Shown here piece after piece: positions 7,316-12,746 of a stretch of 12,746 nucleotides of DNA. A program made the position numbers and the translations under genes. Source of the DNA: Thermodesulfovibrio sp. (GTDB lineage: Bacteria; Nitrospirota; Thermodesulfovibrionia; Thermodesulfovibrionales; JdFR-85); NCBI GenBank assembly GCA_027050975.1, contig JALUAR010000164.1:1-12746 (forward strand). The letters run 5' to 3'. Under the pieces are notes generated by a model. The model saw only the letters and a program-made list of their open reading frames with translations, made no database searches and was not told the DNA's origin. Numbering within the stretch: position 1 is the stretch's first letter; each line of letters opens with the position of its first letter.

Positions 7316-8632
7316 TCAGTTTGAAACAGACTGCAGATCATGGCACCGATCATCCTCGAAAAAGAACCGTTTCTCTCCAAAGGCAGGGGTAAGCTCATCA
7401 AGCCAGATTGCATCCTCGCTGTACTCTGCAAAGAATGGTCTATTCACCCAATCAGGGTTACGTCCCTGCAGCATCTGCAGAACAATTACCTTTTCTCCAT
7501 TAATCGTTGAAACACCAAGCACCTGAACCTTTCCTGGTTCTGCTGACATACTGGGTCCCCTAACAGTACGGGCAACACCGCTGACCTTCTGGTATGCCTG
7601 CCTGAAAATCTTCCATCCCTCAACAAGTGGCACACCAAAGTAATGTTGAGCTCCGGTATCTCTTACCATAAACATATAATAGGGTATGCAGCCCAGCCTT
7701 ACCTGTTCATTCCACATCTCCGCCCATACGTCAGGATCATCATTAATGTACCTGAGCAGAGGTGATTGCGTCCTTATCTCTGCACCTGTTTCCTTTATCC
7801 TTTTTATGGCCTTTCTTACCTCATCACTGTATAATTCTCTCGGATGGTTAAAATGGGCCATTATTGCCAGATGTCTACCACTGCTCACAACTTTTCGAAA
7901 CACCTCCATCAGAAGCTGGGCATCATCTGAAAAGAATCTATAAGGCCAGTAGCTTAATGCCTTGGTACCGATTCTTATAGTTCTTACATGCGGCAGGTCC
8001 GCTTCAAGAATACTTTCTATGTAGAAGGCGAGTGTTTCGCTCTTTATAACCATGGGGTCACCACCAGTAAATAGAATATCCGTAACCTCTTTGTGTTCTG
8101 AGACATATTGTATCAGATCCTCAATCCTCCTCGAGGAAAATCGCAACTCATCTATACCAATAAACTGTGGCCATCTGAAACAGAAAGAGCAGTAGGCATG
8201 ACAGGTCTGGCCTTGACTTGGGAAAAAGAGAACCGTTTCTCTGTATTTATGTTGAAGTCCATTCAGTCTTTTTCCGTTTACAACGGGCACATTCTTGTCA
8301 AGCTGACCAGCAGGATGGGGTCTTAACTGCCAGCGGATGCGGTTAGCAGTCTCGCGTATTGTTTCCTTGGAGGCTCCGCTTTTCATAAGAGAGGCAATCT
8401 CTTCAAAGTGATGAGGCTTTAGCATACCTTTCTGGGGGAAATTGAGGACAAAGATTGGATCTTCAGGTATATTGTCCCAGTTTATCAATTTATCCACAAC
8501 ATAGTTATTTGTCTTAAACGGGAAAACCTGACCAACCACCTCAATATTGAATATTTCCTCTTCAGAAAGTTTACTTATCTGAGGGATTTCTTTAAAGTTC
8601 CTTAGTGTATAAGGCTTATACTCTGGAGACAT
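7316..8632 (-). CDS. lysine-2,3-aminomutase-like (KamA family) radical SAM enzyme, substrate uncertain
   Basis: This 438-residue enzyme resembles the PLP- and SAM-dependent aminomutases that move an alpha-amino group to the beta carbon. The radical SAM cluster motif is CHAYCSFC (C144, C148, C151); GGDP (190-193) is the SAM-binding loop; EPGK (365-368) supplies the likely PLP-binding lysine K368, matching K337 of the clostridial enzyme. Aligning from memory around PYY (317-319), SG (351-352) and K368 without gaps, the two aspartates that hold the substrate lysine amine (D293 and D330) become R324 and S361. Arg there would favour an acidic side chain, reminiscent of glutamate 2,3-aminomutase, but this is inference. 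CFRWPQF after the cluster also differs from the CTRRR of classical members. The start ATG has AAAGGAG 6 nt upstream. It lies 70 nt after panD on the same strand, probably co-transcribed. Confidence 0.85.
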   Translation of the reverse strand: MSPEYKPYTLRNFKEIPQISKLSEEEIFNIEVVGQVFPFKTNNYVVDKLINWDNIPEDPIFVLNFPQKGMLKPHHFEEIASLMKSGASKETIRETANRIRWQLRPHPAGQLDKNVPVVNGKRLNGLQHKYRETVLFFPSQGQTCHAYCSFCFRWPQFIGIDELRFSSRRIEDLIQYVSEHKEVTDILFTGGDPMVIKSETLAFYIESILEADLPHVRTIRIGTKALSYWPYRFFSDDAQLLMEVFRKVVSSGRHLAIMAHFNHPRELYSDEVRKAIKRIKETGAEIRTQSPLLRYINDDPDVWAEMWNEQVRLGCIPYYMFMVRDTGAQHYFGVPLVEGWKIFRQAYQKVSGVARTVRGPSMSAEPGKVQVLGVSTINGEKVIVLQMLQGRNPDWVNRPFFAEYSEDAIWLDELTPAFGEKRFFFEDDRCHDLQSVSN

Positions 8633-8702
8633 CTTTTACTCCTTTCAATGTTTCCAGATAATTTTGTTGTCTGCTTTTATTCTGCATATTCCCTCAGTAT
8701 AC

Positions 8703-9062
8703 CTACAACACCTTTTTTGGTTTATTGTCTTCAGAAAGTATTATAATTTTCGGTTTGAAATCCTTAATCTCCTCCTCGGACAGGTATACAAGGCTGAAAA
8801 TGATGACCCTGTCACCAGCCATGCCCTTTCTGGCAGTAGCACCATTTAGACATATCTCACCGCCACCCCTTTTACCCGGGATAACATAGGTCTCAAACCT
8901 TTCACCATTGCTTACATTGCTAACCAGAACAAACTCGTAAGGCTCTAAGCCAGCAAGCTCCATCAACTCCTCGTCAATGGTTATACTGCCCTCATACTCG
9001 AGGTTGGCCTCGGTAACCTTACCCATATGGAGCTTTGCCTTGAGAAAACGTCTAAGTTTCAT
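8703..9062 (-). CDS. panD: aspartate 1-decarboxylase proenzyme
   Basis: PanD converts L-aspartate to beta-alanine and CO2 for pantothenate and CoA synthesis in the cytoplasm. The 119-residue proenzyme has the self-cleavage site EGS with G25-S26, where Ser becomes the pyruvoyl cofactor. Residues matching the E. coli active site are present one position later: K10, Y23, R55, T58, Y59 and N73 (in GERFETY and CLNGATAR). Length is typical, slightly short at the C-terminus. The GKRGGGE stretch (63-69) replaces the more usual ERGSG. A modest AGGA site lies about 9 nt before the ATG. It is the first gene of a leftward unit with the KamA-like enzyme, so beta-alanine and another beta-amino acid may be made together. 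No panB or panC is in the window. Confidence 0.96.
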   Translation of the reverse strand: MKLRRFLKAKLHMGKVTEANLEYEGSITIDEELMELAGLEPYEFVLVSNVSNGERFETYVIPGKRGGGEICLNGATARKGMAGDRVIIFSLVYLSEEEIKDFKPKIIILSEDNKPKKVL

Positions 9063-9130
9063 TCTTGTTAATCCTACCAGATTCTGTTTTTAGTTTGTCC
9101 CTCACTCCAGACAGGATACGTATCCCTTAA

Positions 9131-9163
9131 CGATCCTTACAGTAATAACTGTTTTCCGGATCG
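9131..9163. promoter_or_regulatory. nested inverted repeat upstream of panD
   Basis: Outer arms CGATCC (9131-9136) and GGATCG (9158-9163) enclose inner arms ACAGT (9139-9143) and ACTGT (9148-9152) around an AATA loop. It lies 69-101 bp before the panD ATG, so it could be an operator or a hairpin in the 5' leader. It is not followed by a T-run on either strand at a terminator-like distance. It matches no riboswitch I know. Confidence 0.4.
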
Positions 9164-9364
9164 AGAAATAAAAAGTTCCTTCTCTCTTTCCCTGTCTGCA
9201 GTTATTTATACGTTTCAGAGAGAGACAGTTATGGTCATCAAGCCTTTTCGATCTCTCTTGAGATGATGGTTATAAAAGATTTTGCCTTATTGAAGTTCTT
9301 AAAATGATAATACTATATCAAGGGAAAAAAACACAACAGTTTTGTCACTCCTTTTTCTGTATTT

Positions 9365-9373
9365 TGGTATACT
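9365..9373 (+). promoter_or_regulatory. extended -10 promoter for the creatininase operon
   Basis: TGGTATACT combines TATACT (9368-9373) with the TG extension. The best -35-like hexamer, TTGTCA (9342-9347), is 20 bp away, longer than ideal. A start near 9380 gives a leader of about 45 nt to the ATG at 9425. Confidence 0.55.
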
Positions 9374-9424
9374 AAAAGGACATTTTGTATTAACCCAATC
9401 CCGTTTTTCACACCAGGAGGTAGC

Positions 9425-10135
9425 ATGTTTATTGATGAAATTACAATGACAGAGTTTACAGAGGGGCTCAAACATACACGAACCATTATAATTCCATATG
9501 GGACAGTGGAAGAACACGGCAGCCATCTCCCCCTGGGAACCGATACAATAATCCCAGTGGAAATACTAAAAGCCGTTGCGAAAAGGAGGAAGGTTTTTAT
9601 TGCACCTCCCATTCATTATGGTGTTTGCACATCAACAAGGGAGCATCCCGGCACAATTACCATTACTGCAGAAACACTAAGAAGGCTCACAATGGACATT
9701 ATAAGGGATGCCTACAAAAAGGGGTTAAGGAACTTTATCCTTCTGTCTGGACACGGCGGCGGGCTTCATCTTAATGCCCTGAAAGAGGTTGGAGAGATTC
9801 TCATTGAAGAGTTGGAGGAGATAAAAATAGCCGTAATATGCCCCTATTCCATGCTATGGGACGAACTGTGCGAGATAGCCGAGACAGAAAATGACTCCCA
9901 CGCAGGCGAAATAGAGACATCTTTGATCCTTGCCATCAGGCCGGAACTGGTTAAAGGAAGGGCTCCCAAGGAGTATCCCTCATTTCCTAAGCCCTTTATA
10001 GTAAAGGAGAAATTAAAATACTGGTCCGGAGGGGTATGGGGAGACCCATCAAAGGCGTCCAAAGACAAGGGACTACGGGTTATTAACCTGGCAGTGGAAA
10101 AACTACTTCAAATCCTGGAGGAGGTAGAGAAATGA
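9425..10135 (+). CDS. creatininase-family amidohydrolase
   Basis: The 236-residue cytoplasmic protein has the fold of metal-dependent amide hydrolases such as creatinine amidohydrolase, FAPy deformylase and MftE-type peptidases. Metal-site motifs are GTVEEHGSHLPLGTD (26-40, giving E29, H31 and D40), SGHGG (H110) and HAGEIETS (H159, E162). The usual GHGGN reads GHGGG here. True creatininase identity is not supported: the family covers many substrates. It opens an operon; its stop overlaps the ATG of the next gene (ATGA at 10132-10135). The start is firm, with AGGAGG (9415-9420) 4 nt upstream. Being beside a second amide-type hydrolase suggests sequential opening or deacylation of one compound. 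Confidence 0.88.
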   Translation: MFIDEITMTEFTEGLKHTRTIIIPYGTVEEHGSHLPLGTDTIIPVEILKAVAKRRKVFIAPPIHYGVCTSTREHPGTITITAETLRRLTMDIIRDAYKKGLRNFILLSGHGGGLHLNALKEVGEILIEELEEIKIAVICPYSMLWDELCEIAETENDSHAGEIETSLILAIRPELVKGRAPKEYPSFPKPFIVKEKLKYWSGGVWGDPSKASKDKGLRVINLAVEKLLQILEEVEK

Positions 10136-10695
10136 CAAAAGGCGTGGAACGATTCATTCTAAATCGTGATGATGTGGTGTTAGTCATAATAGATATACAG
10201 GAACGGCTTGCCCGTGTTATGGATGAAAGAGAAAAGGTGATAGAGAATGTACAGCACCTGCTGGAGCTATCCAGGTTGTTTAATATTCCCGTTGTGGTAA
10301 CAGAGCAATACCCTCGCGGACTTGGGCAGACCGTGGATGAGATAAAAGAGTGTCTGCCAGAGTACGCTCCCATTGAAAAGATAACCTTCAGTTGCTGTGA
10401 CGAATCAGCATTTATGGAAAAAATAAAGGCTATTGGTAAAAAGACACTTCTGGTAACAGGAATGGAAACTCATATATGCGTTCTCCAGACCTGCCTCGGA
10501 CTTCTGGATAATGGATATAACGTGCATCTCATATCTGACGCTGTTACTTCAAGAAAACAGGATGACAAGACATTGGCTATCGAGACCATGAGAGAGGCTG
10601 GTGCAGTAATTACATGTACTGAAACCGTGCTGTTTCAGATTCTAAAGAATGCCGGCACGGAAGAGTTCAAGATAATCTCAAGGAGAATCAAGTGA
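10132..10695 (+). CDS. isochorismatase-fold cysteine hydrolase
   Basis: The 187-residue protein belongs to the family of nicotinamidase, N-carbamoylsarcosine amidohydrolase and YcaC-like hydrolases. The catalytic triad is visible: D21 in VIIDIQ, K83 in PIEKITF and C116 in TGMETHICV, the METHICV box being typical of YcaC-like members. TEQYPRGLG (58-66) is also conserved in this group. Real substrates are usually small amides, ureides or carbamoyl compounds; here unknown. It is translationally coupled on both sides, overlapping the creatininase-family gene (ATGA) and the histidine phosphatase (GTGA), so the three should be made in fixed proportion. Length is normal and nothing is broken. Confidence 0.9.
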   Translation: MTKGVERFILNRDDVVLVIIDIQERLARVMDEREKVIENVQHLLELSRLFNIPVVVTEQYPRGLGQTVDEIKECLPEYAPIEKITFSCCDESAFMEKIKAIGKKTLLVTGMETHICVLQTCLGLLDNGYNVHLISDAVTSRKQDDKTLAIETMREAGAVITCTETVLFQILKNAGTEEFKIISRRIK

Positions 10696-11297
10696 AAAAG
10701 ACCACCATACTGCTGATCCGTCACGGCCATACCGTCGGAGGAGAAGAAAAGAGATACAAAGGACATATTGATGTAGAGCTTTCACCTGAGGGCGAAAGCC
10801 AGATAAGATCACTTAAACAAAGGTTTAACGGCCTGATCGAAACCACCAACGCCGTCTACTGCTCTGACCTAAAAAGAGCTATCAGGTCTGCAGAAATCAT
10901 CTCCGAGGGGCTTGACATAACGCCTGTTATTGTGCCTGAGTTCAGGGAACGAAGCTTTGGCATATGGGAGGGTATGAGCTTTGAAGAGATCGAAAAGGCA
11001 TTTCCCAGAGAGTTTAATTTATGGAAATCAGATCCCCTTAATTACAGCCCTCCCGGAGGAGAAAGCACAATGGAGGTACAAAAGCGTACAATAGAGGCAT
11101 TGGGAAGACTGCTTAACCAACACCGGGGAGATACCATCTCAATTGTTGCCCACGGAGGCATAAACAGGGTCATCCTCTGCCATTTCATGGGCATTCCCCT
11201 TAGTAACATATTCAGAATAGAGCAGAATTTCGGCTGTCTCAATATAATAGATTTGTATGATGACGGAGTTCCAGTGGTCAGATTGGTCAATGGATAA
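10692..11297 (+). CDS. histidine phosphatase family protein (phosphoglycerate mutase-like)
   Basis: The 201-residue enzyme has the RHG phosphohistidine fold: R10-H11 in LLIRHGHT, R62 in SDLKRAIRSAE, the acid E86 in FRERSFGIWEG and the second histidine H154 in VAHGG. SPPGGES (119-125) and overall length resemble CobC-type alpha-ribazole phosphatases and phosphoserine phosphatases, but no cobalamin genes are near, so neither is claimed. It likely removes a phosphate from the small molecule handled by this operon. The start is GTG at 10692, overlapping the previous TGA, with AGGAG (10681-10685) 6 nt upstream. Confidence 0.9.
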   Translation: MKKTTILLIRHGHTVGGEEKRYKGHIDVELSPEGESQIRSLKQRFNGLIETTNAVYCSDLKRAIRSAEIISEGLDITPVIVPEFRERSFGIWEGMSFEEIEKAFPREFNLWKSDPLNYSPPGGESTMEVQKRTIEALGRLLNQHRGDTISIVAHGGINRVILCHFMGIPLSNIFRIEQNFGCLNIIDLYDDGVPVVRLVNG

Positions 11298-11331
11298 TTT
11301 TCGAATCCTATTTCTTCAAAGGAGGCAATAA

Positions 11332-12372
11332 ATGATCGAAGCACAGGCATTAAAGGAATATCTTGAAGACAGATTCGGACATGTAAGAATACTTGAATGC
11401 GAACGTCTCGGAGCAGGGGTGCACGGAACCGGGTTCTCACTGGTTATAGAGACCACTAAAGGGATTCGCAATTATGTTATCAAGGATCTCTCGCCCGAAG
11501 GGCTCGGACACGACTATCCCTCGGACAGGGCTGCTGTCTTCTTGCTTGCTTATGACGAGTACGGCAGATTACCTAAGCATGTAAAGCCCTTTGATGTTAT
11601 AACCGTGCTGGAGGATGGTTCCATAAAGTCCATTAGCGGAGGCAAGGAGTATTTCCTGATAATGGAGCGTGCCGAGGGGACAAACTATTTCAATGATCTG
11701 GAGGAGATGAAGGATAAGGAGACCTTATCAGAGACAGATATTAAAAAGATAGAAATATTAACGGATTATCTCGCCGAAATCCACTCGGTTAAGAAGGAGT
11801 CTCGCACACTGTACTGGAGAAAGGTTCGTGATACCGTGGGGCACGGTGAATGCCTTATGGGTGTTTTCGACTCCTATCCCGATGGATACTTTACATACGA
11901 AGAGATGGCGGAGATAGAAAAGATGGCTGTTCAATGGAGGGCTAAACTGAAGCCTTTTTATAAACGGTTATGTCAAATACATGGTGATTTCCATCCCGGG
12001 AATATCTGGTTTAATGATGATGATTTCATCCTTCTGGACAGAAGCAGAGGCCCCTGGGGAGATGCTGCAGACGATGTAACAGCCCTCACCATTAACTATA
12101 TTTTTTATTCCATAATGTATCACAATACTGTTAGGGGTGCATACAAAGAGGCATTAGAACTATTCTTCAGGAAGTATATTGACAAGACCAGCGACGAAGA
12201 GTTGCTTTCGGTTCTTGCCCCCTTTTATGCCTTCAGATGCGCCGTTGTAGCTCACCCTGTTTTTTATCCGCAACTGAAACCACAACAGAGAAGTGCCGTA
12301 CTGGAGTTTGCAAAGTCGGTGCTTTCTTCAGAGAGCTTTGATCCCGAAAAGGTAAACGAGTATATCAAATGA
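11332..12372 (+). CDS. APH-fold phosphotransferase (aminoglycoside/choline/homoserine kinase-like)
   Basis: The 346-residue protein has the protein-kinase-like APH fold. The N-lobe has a nucleotide-loop-like LGAGVHGTGF (26-35) and K51 in NYVIKDL, a candidate ATP-binding lysine. The C-lobe has the catalytic Brenner motif IHGDFHPGNIWF (216-227, base D219, metal ligand N224) and the metal aspartate D236 in LLDRSRGPWGD. It probably phosphorylates a hydroxyl of a small metabolite; nothing points to antibiotic resistance. GGAGG (11321-11325) is 6 nt before the ATG. It lies 34 nt after the phosphatase with no terminator between, so it is probably the last gene of the operon. A kinase and a phosphatase in one operon suggest a phosphorylated intermediate. 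Confidence 0.87.
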   Translation: MIEAQALKEYLEDRFGHVRILECERLGAGVHGTGFSLVIETTKGIRNYVIKDLSPEGLGHDYPSDRAAVFLLAYDEYGRLPKHVKPFDVITVLEDGSIKSISGGKEYFLIMERAEGTNYFNDLEEMKDKETLSETDIKKIEILTDYLAEIHSVKKESRTLYWRKVRDTVGHGECLMGVFDSYPDGYFTYEEMAEIEKMAVQWRAKLKPFYKRLCQIHGDFHPGNIWFNDDDFILLDRSRGPWGDAADDVTALTINYIFYSIMYHNTVRGAYKEALELFFRKYIDKTSDEELLSVLAPFYAFRCAVVAHPVFYPQLKPQQRSAVLEFAKSVLSSESFDPEKVNEYIK

Positions 12373-12390
12373 GAATGCCAACAACAGGGT

Positions 12391-12576
12391 TCAGAGGATC
12401 TTGCCTCTGCGGGCAAAAAACTCGCTCAAAGCAAGGCGGACAACAGCCCCTTTGGACCATCTCTGCCCTGTCTCTCTGGAGATCTCTTTGGCAAACTCTT
12501 CCAGGGCCTCCAGCACCTCTTCCTCAAGATAAACCGTGGTTTTCACTAACTTTTCTTGGTTATGCGATTCTGTCAT
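12391..12576 (-). CDS. ribbon-helix-helix (CopG/MetJ-like) DNA-binding protein
   Basis: The 61-residue product shows a single beta-strand KTTVYLE (11-17), helix A around EVLEALEEFAKEIS (20-33) and helix B around SKGAVVRLALSEFF (41-54), the layout of dimeric RHH repressors and antitoxins. It would bind DNA as a dimer and may regulate its own operon. No Shine-Dalgarno precedes the ATG at 12576. The codon before it belongs to the stop of a 30-codon ORF one base upstream (TGATATG), so re-initiation is plausible. It ends 18 bp from the convergent kinase gene. I see no toxin next to it within the window; the upstream gene is mostly outside. Confidence 0.75.
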   Translation of the reverse strand: MTESHNQEKLVKTTVYLEEEVLEALEEFAKEISRETGQRWSKGAVVRLALSEFFARRGKIL

Positions 12577-12577
12577 A

Positions 12578-12670
12578 TCACAGGCATTTTAACACTTTTA
12601 CAGTCCTCAAGGTAAAGGGCCGTCTTTCCTCAAAAATAAATCTACTTGAAAAATGAATCAGATTAACCAT
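12578..12670 (-). CDS. possible 30-codon ORF coupled to the RHH gene
   Basis: The ORF starts at ATG 12670 with GGAGG about 8 nt upstream, reads MVNLIHFSSRFIFEERR and on to KVLKCL, and stops at 12578, one base before the RHH start. It overlaps the end of the upstream partial gene by 8 nt. The peptide matches nothing I recognise. Its main role could be to carry ribosomes to the RHH start, or it may be chance. Confidence 0.35.
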   Translation of the reverse strand: MVNLIHFSSRFIFEERRPFTLRTVKVLKCL

Positions 12671-12746
12671 GTTTTTTCCTCCTTCTGAGTTTCTTTTCAT
12701 AGGCTGCAGAAAGTTCTTCTGTGAGATGCTCTATTTGCTCTGAAAG
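12663..12746 (-). CDS. C-terminal end of an unidentified gene, cut by the window edge
   Basis: An open frame enters from the right edge and ends at TAA (12665-12663). The visible 27 residues run LSEQIEHLTEELSAAYEKK then LRRRKKHG. Leucine/isoleucine spacing (L1, I5, L8, L12) suggests a short coiled coil, followed by a basic tail. The other two minus-strand frames hit stops quickly. Function cannot be inferred. It is the likely first gene of the unit containing the RHH protein. Confidence 0.5.
   Translation of the reverse strand, partial: LSEQIEHLTEELSAAYEKKLRRRKKHG

Larger units (their letters stand above)
9063..9424. other. divergent intergenic region, 362 bp, with dyads and repeats
   Basis: No gene seen. 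It separates the leftward panD unit from the rightward creatininase operon. It holds a nested inverted repeat (9131-9163), a small ATCTC/GAGAT hairpin (9251-9264), three copies of CAGTTAT (9199-9205, 9226-9232, and inverted at 9145-9151), a CTGTCT/AGACAG dyad (9192-9197 with 9223-9228), and the rightward extended -10 promoter (9365-9373). No leftward promoter stands out; GTATAAAT on the minus strand at about 9211-9204 is a possible -10 without a good -35. Confidence 0.6.

Noticed and set aside
9425..10695. Creatininase and isochorismatase pair as a creatinine degradation pathway
   Set aside because: Family membership alone does not fix the substrate, creatinase/sarcosine genes are absent, and the operon partners do not fit.
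11332..12372. APH-fold gene as an antibiotic-resistance gene
   Set aside because: The fold is shared by many metabolic kinases, the gene is in a metabolic operon, and no mobile-element context is present.
12392..12409. CAGAGG-atcttg-CCTCTG hairpin as a terminator between the kinase and RHH genes
   Set aside because: The stem is 6 bp, no T-run follows on either strand, and it sits inside the RHH coding sequence.
12369..12656. A 95-codon plus-strand ORF at the right end
   Set aside because: It is antisense to the RHH gene, whose translation has a clear family pattern, and overlaps the kinase stop without a ribosome-binding site.

Overview
The window looks like chromosomal DNA of a Gram-negative-type bacterium with moderate to low GC. 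The evidence is a tRNA-Glu with an encoded CCA end, strong GGAGG ribosome-binding sites, extended -10 promoters, ATG/GTG/TTG starts and tightly overlapping genes. The gene mix (host-attachment protein, GDE_N_bis debranching-type enzyme beside a GT4 glycosyltransferase, KamA-like radical SAM enzyme beside PanD, PAS histidine kinase) would fit Nitrospirota or Desulfobacterota. That placement is an impression, not a demonstrated assignment. I see no transposase, phage gene, CRISPR array or sign of recent transfer.

Layout. (1) 53-596: tRNA-Glu(UUC), then a host-attachment (baeRF-related) protein 28 nt after the CCA end. (2) 884-5106: a carbohydrate block. An ATP-binding subunit of the MalK/UgpC type runs rightward, with no permease nearby. 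It converges, 4 bp apart, on a leftward two-gene operon of a GT4 glycosyltransferase and an amylo-alpha-1,6-glucosidase-like enzyme. (3) 5277-7225: a rightward pair of a small His-bearing membrane protein and a membrane-bound PAS histidine kinase, with stop and start overlapping. It has its own extended -10 promoter and upstream dyads, and no response regulator is in the window. (4) 9062-7316, leftward: aspartate decarboxylase PanD, then a lysine-2,3-aminomutase-like radical SAM enzyme. (5) 9425-12372, rightward: creatininase-family amidohydrolase, isochorismatase-fold cysteine hydrolase, histidine phosphatase and APH-fold kinase. The first three overlap by 4 nt at each junction. (6) 12746-12391, leftward: the tail of an unidentified gene, a possible 30-codon ORF, and a ribbon-helix-helix DNA-binding protein.

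How the genes may work together. The sugar block probably handles alpha-glucan or a related glucoside, with the ATPase energising an importer encoded elsewhere. PanD supplies beta-alanine for pantothenate/CoA. Its partner belongs to the enzymes that make beta-amino acids, but the two aspartates that hold the lysine side-chain amine in true lysine 2,3-aminomutase appear to be replaced by Arg and Ser, so the substrate is probably not lysine. The 9425-12372 operon combines two amide hydrolases, a phosphatase and a kinase-like protein, which suggests a small-molecule pathway I cannot name. The best candidates for something undescribed are the altered KamA-like enzyme, the His-bearing membrane protein and kinase pair that seem to share a sensory module, and this four-gene amidohydrolase/phosphotransferase operon.
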